A stretch of DNA of 64,000 bases from Pusillibacter faecalis (GTDB lineage Bacteria > Bacillota > Clostridia > Oscillospirales > Oscillospiraceae), in the NCBI RefSeq assembly GCF_018408705.1, contig NZ_AP023420.1:1364001-1428000 (forward strand), given 5' to 3'. Position numbers and translations under genes: made by a program. The notes under the pieces were generated by a model, which ran no database searches, had not been told where the DNA came from, and worked only from the letters and a program-made list of their open reading frames with translations. How positions within the stretch are numbered: the first letter of the stretch is position 1; the number at the start of each line of letters is the position of its first letter. Below are positions 49,600 through 59,100 of this stretch, one piece after another.

Positions 49600-49640
49600 C
49601 GCAAATTTTTCTTGTTATTTGCGCAACCTTGTTCTATAAT
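49600..49640 (+). promoter_or_regulatory. Promoter with operator-like dyad before a hypothetical gene
   Basis: TTGTTA (49612-49617), 17-bp spacer, TATAAT (49635-49640). The dyad CGCAAAT-N10-ATTTGCG (49600-49606 with 49617-49623) covers the -35 box, which suits a repressor. Confidence 0.55.
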
Positions 49641-49702
49641 GAACTTACAGAGGGATTCTTCCCACCGGCTGGAATCCTGGAATACAGATGGAGGTTATCA
49701 TG

Positions 49703-50176
49703 ATGAGCTATCCAAAGACCGGCAACGAAGTGTTTGTCAGCTTCTCTTTGTCCAATACCATGTTTTCTGGACTCGGCAAGGGAACCATCACCCGGGAGGA
49801 AGTCTCCGCCGATTATTTGAAGGACCTTTTTCAAAAATATGGCGTGATGGTCTCCGCCAAGCCGGAACAGCGCAAGCTCCTGGAGCGTGTGAACACGATC
49901 TATGATTTGGGTCTGGATATCCCGGAGACGCTGAAAATCATTCAGCTCTCGGAGAAAAACCGCCGCCTGGTGCTGATTGCCGTCCAAGGCCTCAGACGGG
50001 TGAACGGTTCCCTTCTGCCGGAGTACACAGAGGAAGAATTTCAGGAGGCCACCTTCAGCTTTGTGAAGTACTATGTCCAGAGCCGGCACTATGATGAACT
50101 GGTTGCGGAAAACGAAAAGCTGAAAAAAGACTTGAATGCTGAGATTGCCTGGCGCACTCGGGTTTCCGATATTTAA
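49703..50176 (+). CDS. Hypothetical helical protein
   Basis: This 157-aa protein is mostly helical: a glycine-poor core with D-Y-L-K-D-L-F-Q-K-Y-G-V near 30 and a C-terminal coiled coil (about 125-152, D-E-L-V-A-E-N-E-K-L-K-K-D). GGAGG at 49690-49694 suits ATG 49703 (8 bases); ATG 49700 is also possible. No family is recognised. It has its own promoter with a dyad over the -35 box and its own terminator, so it is a regulated single gene. Confidence 0.6.
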   Translation: MSYPKTGNEVFVSFSLSNTMFSGLGKGTITREEVSADYLKDLFQKYGVMVSAKPEQRKLLERVNTIYDLGLDIPETLKIIQLSEKNRRLVLIAVQGLRRVNGSLLPEYTEEEFQEATFSFVKYYVQSRHYDELVAENEKLKKDLNAEIAWRTRVSDI

Positions 50177-50187
50177 CAGGCTTTCCA

Positions 50188-50220
50188 ACAGCCGCCCTTT
50201 TGGGCGGCTGTTTTTCTTTT
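50188..50220 (+). terminator. Terminator after the hypothetical gene
   Basis: ACAGCCGCCC pairs with GGGCGGCTGT around TTTT, followed by TTTTCTTTT. Confidence 0.9.
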
Positions 50221-50353
50221 CTTTTTCCTCCCTCTGTGGTACAATGTCCAAAAAGGCGGATATCCCCGCCCAAGCATGGCGCGTGCCGGCAGAAGCGGTA
50301 TACCACGACCGGACGGAGTTTTCCACCGTCCCTGATCTGTTGAGGAGGTACTC

Positions 50354-51565
50354 ATGAGACGATCTTTCGCGGCGGGATTGGCCGCTCTGACACTCCTGCT
50401 CTTGGCGGGCTGCGGCGGAAGCAAGGCTTCTCCCTCCGAGGTTCCCGAACAGCCCTCCGAGGAGCCGGCGCCGCCGGAGCCCACGGCGGAGGAGCTGGCA
50501 GCCCGGGAAATTGAGACGATCCTCTCCTCCCTGACCCTGGAGGAAAAGGTGGGGCAGCTCTTTTTTGTCCGCTGTCCCGCTGAACATGCCATAGAGGACA
50601 TCGGGACCTATCATCTGGGAGGGTACCTTCTCTTTGGCCGGGACTACCAAGATGCAGCCGGAAGCTGGCTCACGGAGGAGCAATTTGTACAGACCATCAC
50701 CGCCTATCAGGACGCTGCCCTGGCCGATACCGGCATCCCCCTCCTGATTGGCTCCGACGAGGAGGGCGGCACCGTCACCCGGGCCAGCCGGAACCCCAAC
50801 CTCTTTTCCTCCCCCTTCCGCTCCCCCCAGCAGATAGCAGTTGAGGCCGGCGGCCGCGGAGAGGCCTTTGCCGAGGATGCCCTAGAAAAAAGTAACGGGC
50901 TGAAAAGCCTAGGCATCAACGTGAATCTCTCGCCGGTGGCAGACGTCTCCACCGAACCAAAGGATTTTATCTATGACCGGACCCTGGGACAGGACGCCCA
51001 ATCCACCGCGGATTATGTCGCCAGCGTGGTTGCCGCTGTGCGGGAGGCCGGCGGCATGGGCAGCGTCCTCAAGCACTTCCCTGGCTATGGAAATAATGTG
51101 GACACCCACACGGGCATCGCCGTGGATCAGCGGAGCCTGGAGAGCTTTTTCTCCTCCGATTTTCTGCCGTTCCAGGCTGGGATCAGGGCCGGCGGAGGCA
51201 CCGCGGCGGTTCTCGTCTCCCACAACATCATGACTGCGGTGGATGAAACGCTTCCCTCCTCCCTCTCTCCTGCCGTCCACCAGCTGCTGCGGGAGGATCT
51301 GGGGTTCGACGGCGTGGTGATGACCGACGATTTGGCCATGGACGCGGTCGCCGCCTACGCCCAGGACGGCGCTGTGGCGGTTCTTGCACTGGAAGCCGGA
51401 AACGATCTTATCATCACCACGGACTACCGCACCCAGATTCCCAAAGTGATGCAGGCGCTGGAGGCTGGGGAGCTGGAGGAGAGCGTTATTGACGCGGCCT
51501 GCCGCCGGGTACTGACCTGGAAACAGACCCTGGGCCTGCTGCTTCCCGGAGAAAGGATTTCATGA
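50354..51565 (+). CDS. GH3 family lipoprotein (beta-N-acetylhexosaminidase-like)
   Basis: This 403-aa protein starts with a lipoprotein signal (M-R-R-S-F, hydrophobic core, L-A-G-C with lipid Cys near 20) and a Pro/Glu linker. The GH3 domain has G-S-D-E-E-G-G-T-V-T-R near 135, K-H-F-P-G-Y-G-N near 238 (His of the NagZ acid/base loop with D-T-H) and M-T-D-D-L-A-M-D-A near 318 (nucleophile Asp). It is NagZ-like, so it probably cleaves GlcNAc-MurNAc links in wall turnover outside the membrane. The next gene overlaps by ATGA. Confidence 0.88.
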   Translation: MRRSFAAGLAALTLLLLAGCGGSKASPSEVPEQPSEEPAPPEPTAEELAAREIETILSSLTLEEKVGQLFFVRCPAEHAIEDIGTYHLGGYLLFGRDYQDAAGSWLTEEQFVQTITAYQDAALADTGIPLLIGSDEEGGTVTRASRNPNLFSSPFRSPQQIAVEAGGRGEAFAEDALEKSNGLKSLGINVNLSPVADVSTEPKDFIYDRTLGQDAQSTADYVASVVAAVREAGGMGSVLKHFPGYGNNVDTHTGIAVDQRSLESFFSSDFLPFQAGIRAGGGTAAVLVSHNIMTAVDETLPSSLSPAVHQLLREDLGFDGVVMTDDLAMDAVAAYAQDGAVAVLALEAGNDLIITTDYRTQIPKVMQALEAGELEESVIDAACRRVLTWKQTLGLLLPGERIS

Positions 51566-52719
51566 AGATGTCTACAGAAAAACTCTACTACCAGGACTCA
51601 TTTCTCCACTCCTTCTCCGCCAAAGTGCTCTCCTGCGAGCCTCAGGGGAAGAGCTGGAGCGTTGTCCTAGACCGCACCGCCTTTTATCCGGAGGGCGGCG
51701 GACAACCGGCAGATCATGGCGTTCTGGGTCCGGCTCGGGTGCTGGATGTCCACGAGAAAAACGACGTCATTTTCCACACCACCGACCGTCCTGTGGAGAT
51801 TGGCCCCGTCTCCGGGGAGATCGACTGGGCGCGGCGCTTTGATCACATGCAGCAGCACTCCGGCGAACACATCTGCAGCGGGATGATCTGTCAGCAGTAT
51901 CAGTGTGATAATGTGGGCTTTCACCTGGGCGCGGACTTCGTAACCATTGATTTCAACGCCTCCATTTCCTGGGAAGACCTGCTGAAAATCGAAGCTCGAG
52001 CCAACGAATACATCTATGAAAACCACCCGGTCTCCATTCAGTTCCACCAAGGTCCGGAGCTTGAAAAGCTGTCATACCGCAGTAAAAAGGCTCTGGATGG
52101 GGAGGTTCGCATTGTCTCCTTTCCCGGCGCCGACTGCTGTGCCTGCTGCGGCACCCATGTTGCAAGCAGCGGACAGGTGGGCCTGATCAAGGTTCTCTCC
52201 TGTCAGAAGTTTCGCAGCGGCGTTCGGATTGAGATGCTCTGCGGCCGGCGGGCGCTGGAATACCTCTCCAATACCTGGGCGCAAAACCGCCTGGTGGCAC
52301 AGACGCTCTCCGCCAAGCCGGAAGCCACTTACAACGCGGTTGTCAAGCTGCAGCATCAGCTGGCAGAGACCAACTTTCGGGCGGCGCGGCTGGAAGAAGC
52401 GGCCTTTGCCGCCCTTGCGGAAGAGTATGCCGGAAAGGGGGATGTATTGCTGTTTCAGCCGCCCATGCCTCCGGACAGCGTCCGCCGCCTGGCGGATACG
52501 GTGGCAAAAAACTGCGGTGGCCTCGCGGCGGTATTTGCCGGTGAGGACGGGCGTCTATATCACTATACCCTGGTCCGCGCGGACGGTGAAACCATCGCTC
52601 CTCTGGTAAAAGAGATGAATACCGTCCTTCATGGCAAGGGCGGCGGCCGAAACGGCTTTGCCCAGGGCAGTGTGGAAGCCCGGCAGGAAGAAACGGAAGC
52701 CTTTTTCAGAAAGGGATGA
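51562..52719 (+). CDS. Alanyl-tRNA editing protein (AlaX-type, with DHHA1)
   Basis: This 385-aa protein has an N-terminal AlaRS-like editing part with Y-P-E-G-G-G-Q-P-A-D near 36-46, zinc-binding H-S-G-E-H near 98-102, and C-C-G-T-H-V near 190. A linker and a C-terminal DHHA1 domain end in G-G-G-R-N-G-F-A-Q-G. It hydrolyses Ser or Gly mischarged on tRNA-Ala in trans. It is longer than AlaX-S. The start overlaps the GH3 stop by ATGA and its stop overlaps the next start in the same way, giving a three-gene coupled unit. Confidence 0.9.
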   Translation: MKMSTEKLYYQDSFLHSFSAKVLSCEPQGKSWSVVLDRTAFYPEGGGQPADHGVLGPARVLDVHEKNDVIFHTTDRPVEIGPVSGEIDWARRFDHMQQHSGEHICSGMICQQYQCDNVGFHLGADFVTIDFNASISWEDLLKIEARANEYIYENHPVSIQFHQGPELEKLSYRSKKALDGEVRIVSFPGADCCACCGTHVASSGQVGLIKVLSCQKFRSGVRIEMLCGRRALEYLSNTWAQNRLVAQTLSAKPEATYNAVVKLQHQLAETNFRAARLEEAAFAALAEEYAGKGDVLLFQPPMPPDSVRRLADTVAKNCGGLAAVFAGEDGRLYHYTLVRADGETIAPLVKEMNTVLHGKGGGRNGFAQGSVEARQEETEAFFRKG

Positions 52720-53033
52720 AGCACCCGATGGAATATATCTATATCAGCTATCTCACCCATGAGGAGGACGACCCCGCAGAATCCTATGTGGAGCTGGACG
52801 AAACCCACAGGGAGCGGCGGCGTGTGGACCTCTATGACAATGGCATGTGCTTTGCCTACGGCGGAATCTACGGATATTCGGAAGCCCTGTCCAAGACCCC
52901 ATACCCGGAGAGTCCCTATGGTCTCAACCGGCCGGGAGAGGTGGATGCCCGGCCGATCTCCGGCGAGGCCTTTGAGGCCTTTTGGTTCCAGCTTCCCGAG
53001 CGGCCCACCGGCTTTATGGATGCGATCTTTTAA
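52716..53033 (+). CDS. DUF6881-like small protein
   Basis: This 105-aa protein starts M-K-H-P-M-E-Y-I-Y-I and has E-x-Y-V-E-L-D-E, R-R-V-D-L-Y-D-N-G near 40, and a Pro-rich end with I-S-G-E-A-F-E-A-F-W, consistent with the DUF6881 domain as I recall it. Function unknown. It overlaps the alanyl-tRNA editing gene by ATGA, so it is translated with it, but no functional tie is clear. A second ATG four codons in is an alternative start. Confidence 0.6.
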   Translation: MKHPMEYIYISYLTHEEDDPAESYVELDETHRERRRVDLYDNGMCFAYGGIYGYSEALSKTPYPESPYGLNRPGEVDARPISGEAFEAFWFQLPERPTGFMDAIF

Positions 53034-53035
53034 AC

Positions 53036-53083
53036 CCAAAAAACAGCAATGTCCCGGCCAGCTGGCCGGGACATTGCTTTAAT
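53036..53083. terminator. Bidirectional terminator between the DUF6881 and LtaS-type genes
   Basis: A 15-bp perfect stem (53045-53059 with 53064-53078) around AGCT has T runs on both strands. It ends the two convergent transcripts. Confidence 0.88.
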
Positions 53084-54929
53084 ATTGGAAATGGGTTCCG
53101 TAATAGTATTCCAGGTTCTGATATGTTGTCAGGGCCTTCTTCCCTGCCTCGTCCAGCTCTGCGGTCAGCGCTCCATGTTGGACATAGCGTCCCACGGAGG
53201 TCAAAACCGGAATCTGCTCCCAGATATCCGTGGTAGCCTGCGCCCAGGCGTTCCCCTGCCAGCCGCAGAGGTCAAAGAGCAGATTCATCAAGAAGCAGGA
53301 GGACACATCCGGCCCCTCGCCTACAAAGTCCTCTCCCAGCGCCTCCTTGGCAGCGTCGTTAGCCCAGATTAGATACCGGGTGCTGTAGTAGTTGTAAAAT
53401 CCCTCCTCCGTGGCGGTGTCCAGATTCACGCCCAGCTCCTGATAGGCGGAATTGCTGTAACCAAGCCAGGGCTTATGGTCCCCAAACACCACCAGCACCA
53501 CCGGCCGTTCCTCCTGGCGCAAGCGATCTACCAGGGCCGCTAGCTGCTCCGCTGTGTCCGCAACGGACCCCAGATAGTTATCCACGATGTTGGCGGTTTC
53601 CGTGGAATACCGGCCGTCGGTATAGTGATCTCCCCGCCAAACCTCTTCGGTGTCGTAGGGGCCGTGTCCCTGATAGGTCACATTGAAGGAGAAGTAAGGC
53701 CCACCCGCTCCGTCACGGTTGGCGGCATATAAGTTGTAAATCTCCTGAAAAAGAATGCTGTCCGGAGCAATCGTCACCGGGGAAAGCTCGCTGTAGCGGT
53801 TTTCCAGAAAGTAATATGTGGGAATCCCCAGATATCCGTTGACATTGCGGCGGTTATAAAACCAGTCGTAGCTGGGATGGCTTCCCTCCACGGTATAGCC
53901 CTGGCTTCCGAAATACCAGCCGTAAGAATTGGTGTTGGTCCTGAAATTCCACAGGTCCGTATAGCCTGTCAAAAATGCCCGCTCCGTGTCCACGGTGCCG
54001 CCGGCAAAGATGTTGGTGATGAGGTTGCCGGTATAGCTCTCCGATTCCAGAGCGTGATAGGTGCCATAGGCGCTCTCCCAATCCACGCCTTCCACACCCG
54101 CAAACCTGGAAAAGTCCGCAAAGGCTTCCAGCTGAATGGTGAGAAGGTCCACCTTGCGCTCCTCTGGAAGATCGGCGTCCGCATAGGAGGCCAAAAGCTC
54201 CCGGGCGGCGTCCGCATCGTATCCCTCCGGCGGTTCAATACTGCCCACTGTGATGCTGTGGAGAAAGGGATAGATAAATCCCTTGGAGAGATAGAGCTGC
54301 GTGGAGGACCAGCGGTTGATATAATCGAAATTCTCCGTTTTGTTGTCATAGAGGTCGTCGTCCGCATAGACGCCCGCTCCCGCCGCGCAGAGAAGAATTC
54401 CCACCGCTATCATGCCAATCCGTACCCTCCGCCGAGGCACGCCCCGGACCAGGAAGAAAAGGAACAAGGTCCCCACAGCAATACAAATGAGACCCAGCCA
54501 AATCCTCTTGTCCGGCGTCAGGTCATAGTCCGCCGTCTGTGTGATGGAGCCGGCCTCCCGAATATACTTGAGATCTTCAAACATCAGCGGGTCGTCCCGG
54601 AAGCGGAGCTTGTAGTAATTCGCCAGGGAAAATCCCCACACCACCACGGACGAAATGAGAAAAGAAAGCCACGGCCGGCCTAGCAGACCGTAGAGAATCA
54701 AAAGCAGCACCACCACCGGCGCGATGTTCAAAAAGGCGATCAGCGGGTGCTCCAAATAACTCCGCATCATGGCGGTTGCGTAATTGCCGTAGGCGTAGAG
54801 CAGCGACAAAAATCCTAAAGATACTCCCGCCAGCAGCATCATCAGGGCATTCCAGACCCAGTACCACACCTGTTTTCTCCCCTGGAGCGTGGAGTTTGGT
54901 CGCTGGAACAGCCAGAAATCTTTCAACAT
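53079..54929 (-). CDS. LtaS-type sulfatase-fold membrane protein
   Basis: This 616-aa protein has five transmembrane helices in the first 200 aa and an extracellular sulfatase-fold domain (about 255-560). The metal Glu lies in L-T-I-Q-L-E-A-F, the nucleophile Thr in F-A-G-G-T-V-D-T-E, and there is F-G-D-H-K-P-W. These match lipoteichoic acid synthase and glycerol-phosphate transferases. Which polymer it makes cannot be told. GGGAGG precedes ATG 54929. It is monocistronic. Confidence 0.88.
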   Translation of the reverse strand: MLKDFWLFQRPNSTLQGRKQVWYWVWNALMMLLAGVSLGFLSLLYAYGNYATAMMRSYLEHPLIAFLNIAPVVVLLLILYGLLGRPWLSFLISSVVVWGFSLANYYKLRFRDDPLMFEDLKYIREAGSITQTADYDLTPDKRIWLGLICIAVGTLFLFFLVRGVPRRRVRIGMIAVGILLCAAGAGVYADDDLYDNKTENFDYINRWSSTQLYLSKGFIYPFLHSITVGSIEPPEGYDADAARELLASYADADLPEERKVDLLTIQLEAFADFSRFAGVEGVDWESAYGTYHALESESYTGNLITNIFAGGTVDTERAFLTGYTDLWNFRTNTNSYGWYFGSQGYTVEGSHPSYDWFYNRRNVNGYLGIPTYYFLENRYSELSPVTIAPDSILFQEIYNLYAANRDGAGGPYFSFNVTYQGHGPYDTEEVWRGDHYTDGRYSTETANIVDNYLGSVADTAEQLAALVDRLRQEERPVVLVVFGDHKPWLGYSNSAYQELGVNLDTATEEGFYNYYSTRYLIWANDAAKEALGEDFVGEGPDVSSCFLMNLLFDLCGWQGNAWAQATTDIWEQIPVLTSVGRYVQHGALTAELDEAGKKALTTYQNLEYYYGTHFQY

Positions 54930-55076
54930 GCAGCCTCCCTTTCAAAATCAGGCGGAGGCGGGGAAATCCCCGCCCCGCCTCTTTCCTCTATCCAAATGCC
55001 AGCCAATATTCTTCTATCCAAGCGGCATCCATTTCCTCCCCCGGAAATGTGAAAACCGCCCCGGTTTACCAGCCGC

Positions 55077-56498
55077 TCAATAGGCCAGTTTCTCCGCAAG
55101 ATAGCTTCTCAGCTGGTCGATGGGCAGCCGCACCTGCTCCATAGTATCCCGATCTCGGACGGTCACGCAGTTGTCGCCGGCCTTCTCCGCGTCGCCCACG
55201 GTGTCGAAGTCCACGGTGATGCAGAAGGGCGTGCCAATCTCGTCCTCCCGGCGGTAACGCTTGCCGATGGAGCCAGTCTCATCAAAGTCCACCATCCAGT
55301 CCTTGGCAAGCATCTGCTGAATCTCCATGGCCTTGTCAGAGAGCTTTTTGGAAAGAGGCAGCACCGCCGCCTTGAAAGGCGCGATGGCGGGATGAAAGCG
55401 CATGACCGTGCGCACGTCGTTCTTGGCCTCGTCCACAACCTCCTCGTCGTAGGCCTCCACCAACAGGGCCAGGGTCATCCGGTCCGCGCCCAGGGAGGGT
55501 TCAATGACATAGGGCACATAGTGCTCGTTTCGCTCCTGGTCGAAGTAGGTCAGATCCTGGTTGGAGTACTGCTGGTGCTGCTTGAGATCGTAGTCGGTCC
55601 GGTCCGCCACGCCCCACAGCTCGCCCCAGCCGAAGGGGAAGAGATACTCAAAGTCCGTGGTGGCCTTGGAATAGAAGCACAGCTCCTCCGGGCTGTGGTC
55701 CCGCAGCCGCAGGTTCTCGTCCTTCACGTTCAGGCCCATCAGCCAGTCGTGGCAGTAGGTTCTCCAGTACTGGAACCACTCCAGGTCCGTGCCAGGCTTG
55801 CAGAAGAACTCCAGCTCCATCTGCTCAAACTCCCGGGTACGGAAGGTGAAGTTGCCGGGAGTGATCTCGTTGCGGAAGCTCTTGCCCACCTGGCACACGC
55901 CGAAGGGGAGCTTGCGGCGGGTGGTGCGCTGGACGTTCAGGAAGTTCACAAAGATGCCCTGAGCGGTCTCAGGCCGCAGGTAGACGGTGTTCTTGGCGTC
56001 CTCCGTCACACCCTGGAAGGTCTTGAACATCAGGTTAAACTGGCGGATGTCCGTCCAGTTGTGCTTGCCGCAGGTGGGGCAGTTCACCTGATGCTCAGCG
56101 ATAAAGGCGGCCATCTCCTGCTGGGAAAAAGCGTCGATGGGTTTTGGGAGATCAAACTGGTTGGCCTCGCACCAGTCCTCAATCAGCTTGTCGGCCCGGA
56201 AGCGCTCCTTGCACTCCTTACAGTCCATCAAGGGATCGGAAAAGCCGCCCAGATGGCCGGAGGCAACCCAAGTCTGAGGATTCATCAAAATGGCGGCGTC
56301 GAGCCCGACGTTGTAGGGATTCTCCTGAACAAATTTTTTCCACCAGGCCTTTTTCACGTTGTTCTTCAGCTCAACGCCCAAAGGACCGTAATCCCAGGTG
56401 TTGGCAAGACCGCCATAAATCTCGCTGCCAGGGAAAACAAAGCCCCGGCCCTTGCACAGGGCCACAAGTTTCTCCATGGATTTCTCGGTGTTCTTCAT
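55077..56498 (-). CDS. glyQS: Glycine--tRNA ligase (single-chain)
   Basis: This 473-aa class II synthetase of the alpha2 type has [11 protein letters not shown] and D-Y-G-P-L-G-V-E-L at the N-terminus, motif 2 with F-R-N-E-I-T-P-G, motif 3 with G-A-D-R-M, and a C-terminal anticodon domain. ATG 56498 follows AAAAGGAG; a longer frame upstream enters the leader. The leader is a T-box with terminator, so uncharged tRNA-Gly should raise expression. Confidence 0.95.
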   Translation of the reverse strand: MKNTEKSMEKLVALCKGRGFVFPGSEIYGGLANTWDYGPLGVELKNNVKKAWWKKFVQENPYNVGLDAAILMNPQTWVASGHLGGFSDPLMDCKECKERFRADKLIEDWCEANQFDLPKPIDAFSQQEMAAFIAEHQVNCPTCGKHNWTDIRQFNLMFKTFQGVTEDAKNTVYLRPETAQGIFVNFLNVQRTTRRKLPFGVCQVGKSFRNEITPGNFTFRTREFEQMELEFFCKPGTDLEWFQYWRTYCHDWLMGLNVKDENLRLRDHSPEELCFYSKATTDFEYLFPFGWGELWGVADRTDYDLKQHQQYSNQDLTYFDQERNEHYVPYVIEPSLGADRMTLALLVEAYDEEVVDEAKNDVRTVMRFHPAIAPFKAAVLPLSKKLSDKAMEIQQMLAKDWMVDFDETGSIGKRYRREDEIGTPFCITVDFDTVGDAEKAGDNCVTVRDRDTMEQVRLPIDQLRSYLAEKLAY

Positions 56499-56532
56499 GT
56501 TTTTTCTCCTTTTCCAGATTTGGCTCAGGACG

Positions 56533-56768
56533 AAAAAAACGCCCCGGGCCGGTTTCACGGCTCAGGGCGAGTCAAAAACCCGCGGTTCCACCTGAATTCG
56601 GATCTGGCTGATCCGCACTCTTGCCCAATAACGGCGGGGACCGGCGGCACATTTCCGCACCGCGGCTCCAGGGCGCCTTCTCCTCTTTCCCCGCAAGGGC
56701 TTACACCGTCCCGCCCTCTCTCTGCGCCGGGGATGGGAGGATACTTCTCCCTCTCATCGCTTTTAACA
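56533..56768 (-). ncRNA. T-box leader of glyQS
   Basis: On the minus strand the T-box sequence AGGTGGAACCGCGGG (56579-56593) is followed by a GC-rich terminator stem (56540-56569) and seven T (56533-56539). Upstream sequence near the transcript start reads GATGAGAGGGAGAAGTA, as in stem I. The antiterminator should form when uncharged tRNA-Gly binds. Confidence 0.9.
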
Positions 56769-56774
56769 GGTGGT

Positions 56775-56803
56775 ACTGTACCACGTTTTTCCCGGAATGT
56801 CAA
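56775..56803 (-). promoter_or_regulatory. glyQS T-box promoter
   Basis: Minus strand TTGACA (56798-56803), 17-bp spacer, TACAGT (56775-56780). Confidence 0.75.
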
Positions 56804-56821
56804 GCGCCGCGCCGCGTCCAG

Positions 56822-56856
56822 AGGGAAAAGGAAGGCCCGCCATCAGGCGGGCCTTC
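56822..56856 (-). terminator. Terminator of the rpmH-jag unit
   Basis: GAAGGCCCGCC pairs with GGCGGGCCTTC (56831-56856), with CCTTTTCCC on the minus-strand side. Confidence 0.8.
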
Positions 56857-56862
56857 CTTCAT

Positions 56863-57666
56863 TCACTTCTTGTCCCGGTCATAGGTGACAACCACGCGGC
56901 GGTTTGGGTCCACGCCGGTGGAATGGGTTGTGACGCCGGGAACATCCTGCAGCGCCACATGGATCACATGCCTCTCATAGGCATTCATCGGCTCCAGCGT
57001 CACGCTGCGGTGATAACGAGTCACCTTGGACGCCACCTTCCTGGCCAGATGCTGCAGGCTCTGCTCCCGTTTATTCCGGTAGCCCTCGGCATCCAGCTGA
57101 ACCCGGACCCGGCCCCCAGTGCGGTTCACTGCGTAGCTGGTGAGCTGCTGGATGGCATCCAGGGTCTCTCCCCGGCGGCCGATCAGCGCGCCCATATGCT
57201 CACCCTCCAAAAAGACCTTATAGCGGCCCTTTTCCGGCTGATACACCTTAATGACCGCGGAGACCTCCATCTGCTCCATCAATCCAGTGAGAAAACGGCG
57301 GATGGCCTGGGCTTTTTCGTCATCCACTTCCTCACCCAGTGCTGGAACCACTGGCGTCTCTTCTACCTTTTTCGGCTTCTTTTCGGCCTGCTCCATCTTT
57401 GGCTCCACCCGTTTTTCAGGCCTTGCCTCCGTCCGCTTCTCCGGCTTAGGCTCCGGCTTTCTTTCCGGCTGCTTCTCCGCGGGTTCCTCCTCCGGGCCGT
57501 AATAGACCCGGACCTTGGCAGGACAGCTTCCCAATCCCAGGAAGCCTGCCTTGGCCCGCTCCAAAAGCTCAACGGAAACATCGTCCCGATCCATGGACAG
57601 CTGAGCCAGTGCGGCGTTAATCGCCTCTTCCTCCGTCTTTCCCGTCACGTCGATATACTGTCTCAT
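56863..57666 (-). CDS. jag: RNA-binding protein Jag/KhpB (SpoIIIJ-associated)
   Basis: This 267-aa protein has a Jag-N domain (about 1-50, V-T-G-K-T-E-E-E-A), a long Lys/Glu/Pro linker (about 58-105), then KH (about 130-190, G-A-L-I-G-R-R-G-E-T-L-D-A) and R3H (about 200-265, R-N-K-R-E and N-A-Y-E-R-H-V-I-H). It binds RNA and affects division and wall synthesis in other Firmicutes. It ends the rpmH-rnpA-yidD-yidC-jag cluster. Confidence 0.94.
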   Translation of the reverse strand: MRQYIDVTGKTEEEAINAALAQLSMDRDDVSVELLERAKAGFLGLGSCPAKVRVYYGPEEEPAEKQPERKPEPKPEKRTEARPEKRVEPKMEQAEKKPKKVEETPVVPALGEEVDDEKAQAIRRFLTGLMEQMEVSAVIKVYQPEKGRYKVFLEGEHMGALIGRRGETLDAIQQLTSYAVNRTGGRVRVQLDAEGYRNKREQSLQHLARKVASKVTRYHRSVTLEPMNAYERHVIHVALQDVPGVTTHSTGVDPNRRVVVTYDRDKK

Positions 57667-57675
57667 AACGGCTCC

Positions 57676-58845
57676 TTACTCACTTTCCTCATAGCGGTCA
57701 GGCTTGTAGGCCCGCCCTCTTGCATAGGGCCGGTTTCCAACCCGGCCGGCCTCTGTGGTGCTGACCGCGGCCTTGGCGGCTTTGGCGGCCTTGGCAGCCT
57801 GGGCAGCCTTCTGCTTTTCCCGTAGAGTCTGCTTTTTCTCAGCCTGACGGCGCTGCTCCTCCTGCTGCCGCCTGCCCTCTTCCATGCGTTTTTGCCGGTC
57901 AGCCTGCCGGGCCTCATAGCGAGCGGCTTCCTCTTCCTCCATCTTCTTGGTGAAGAATTTATTCATGATGATCTCCTGCACCAGGGAGAACACGCTCTGG
58001 GCAATCCAGTAAACACCCAGGGCCGCCGGCATGATAAAGGCGATGTACACGGAGAAAAGGGGCATGGTGTACATCATCATTTTGGTGGAACCTGCTGCAG
58101 CGCCCTGCTGGGGCTGCTGCTTCATAGAGATGTAGCTCATCAGCAGCTGAGAGCCGCCGGCCAGGATGGGAATCAGAATCAGTCCAATGCACGCCCAGGA
58201 GAAAGAGAAATCCTTCACCACATCCCAGGGATTCGTGGACAGATTCAGATTCAGGAAAGAATAATTTAAATTCACCCAGCCGTCAATTCCGCTCACAGCA
58301 TCAGGCAGCTGTGTTTGAATCGCGTTGACCAGGTTGATCTGGCCGTATGGCTGCAGCTGGGGAAGCCCCGCAGAGCTCAGGGCCATGGTGCCATCCTCCG
58401 CCAGCTGGACAATATTGGCCATATTGATGCCGGCATTGTAGGCGGCGTCAATGAGCTTGTGAAGCACATCCTCCCCCAGCATCATGAAGTGCGTGATGGG
58501 CTGGCGGATGATGGAGTAGAGCGCGATCAGAATGGGCAGGGGCAGAAAGCTCCACAGGCATCCGCTCATGGGGTTGAAGCCCTCTTCCTGGTAGAACTTC
58601 TGCATTTCCTCCTGCATTTTTAGCTGGTTGTTGGCGTATTTTTTCTGAATTTCCTGGATTTTACCGGACATCCGGTTCATCCGCAGCATGCTCTTTTTGG
58701 ACTTCATCTGGAAGGGCAGCATAATCAGCTTGATCACCAGGGTGAACAGGATGATTGCCGCGCCATAGGAACTGGTCAGCTCATAAAAAAAGCGGACCAG
58801 CCACGCAAACGGGATACAGATATAGTATCCGATGGTTGAAAACAT
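57676..58845 (-). CDS. yidC: Membrane insertase YidC/Oxa1
   Basis: This 389-aa insertase has a short N-terminal helix, the conserved five-helix core with Y-G-A-A-I-I-L-F-T-L-V-I-K (positive charge in the groove), M-S-G-C-L-W-S-F-L-P-L-P-I-L near 95 and M-P-A-A-L-G-V-Y-W near 280, and a Lys/Arg/Gln-rich tail from about 310. It is unusual in an insert of about 70 aa between helices 2 and 3. It inserts membrane proteins with or without SecYEG. It is part of the rpmH unit. Confidence 0.94.
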   Translation of the reverse strand: MFSTIGYYICIPFAWLVRFFYELTSSYGAAIILFTLVIKLIMLPFQMKSKKSMLRMNRMSGKIQEIQKKYANNQLKMQEEMQKFYQEEGFNPMSGCLWSFLPLPILIALYSIIRQPITHFMMLGEDVLHKLIDAAYNAGINMANIVQLAEDGTMALSSAGLPQLQPYGQINLVNAIQTQLPDAVSGIDGWVNLNYSFLNLNLSTNPWDVVKDFSFSWACIGLILIPILAGGSQLLMSYISMKQQPQQGAAAGSTKMMMYTMPLFSVYIAFIMPAALGVYWIAQSVFSLVQEIIMNKFFTKKMEEEEAARYEARQADRQKRMEEGRRQQEEQRRQAEKKQTLREKQKAAQAAKAAKAAKAAVSTTEAGRVGNRPYARGRAYKPDRYEESE

Positions 58846-58890
58846 AGATTCCTTTCCTCCAAGTCGAAATCAAACGGCGCCAAATGCGCA

Positions 58891-59100
58891 TCAGGGAACG
58901 GGATCGTATCCGCCCTTATGAAACGGGTTGCAGCGCAGAATCCGCTTAAACGCCAGCCAGCCGCCCTTCCATGCGCCGTACTTTTCAATGGCCTCCAGCG
59001 CGTACTGGGAGCATGTGGGAATATAATTACAGCACCGGGGACGGTAGGGAGAAATCGCCGTTTGATAGAATCGGATCAGAGCTTTCAGAACATGCTTCAT
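58891..59100 (-). CDS. yidD: Membrane protein insertion efficiency factor YidD
   Basis: This 69-aa protein has the YidD signature: [15 protein letters not shown], and [13 protein letters not shown] at the C-terminus. ATG 59100 overlaps the rnpA stop by ATGA. It assists YidC, whose gene starts 45 bp downstream. Confidence 0.95.
   Translation of the reverse strand: MKHVLKALIRFYQTAISPYRPRCCNYIPTCSQYALEAIEKYGAWKGGWLAFKRILRCNPFHKGGYDPVP

Noticed and set aside
50305..50330. TTTTCCACC as another DnaA box
   Set aside because: Last base differs and it is isolated, so it is weaker than the other sites.
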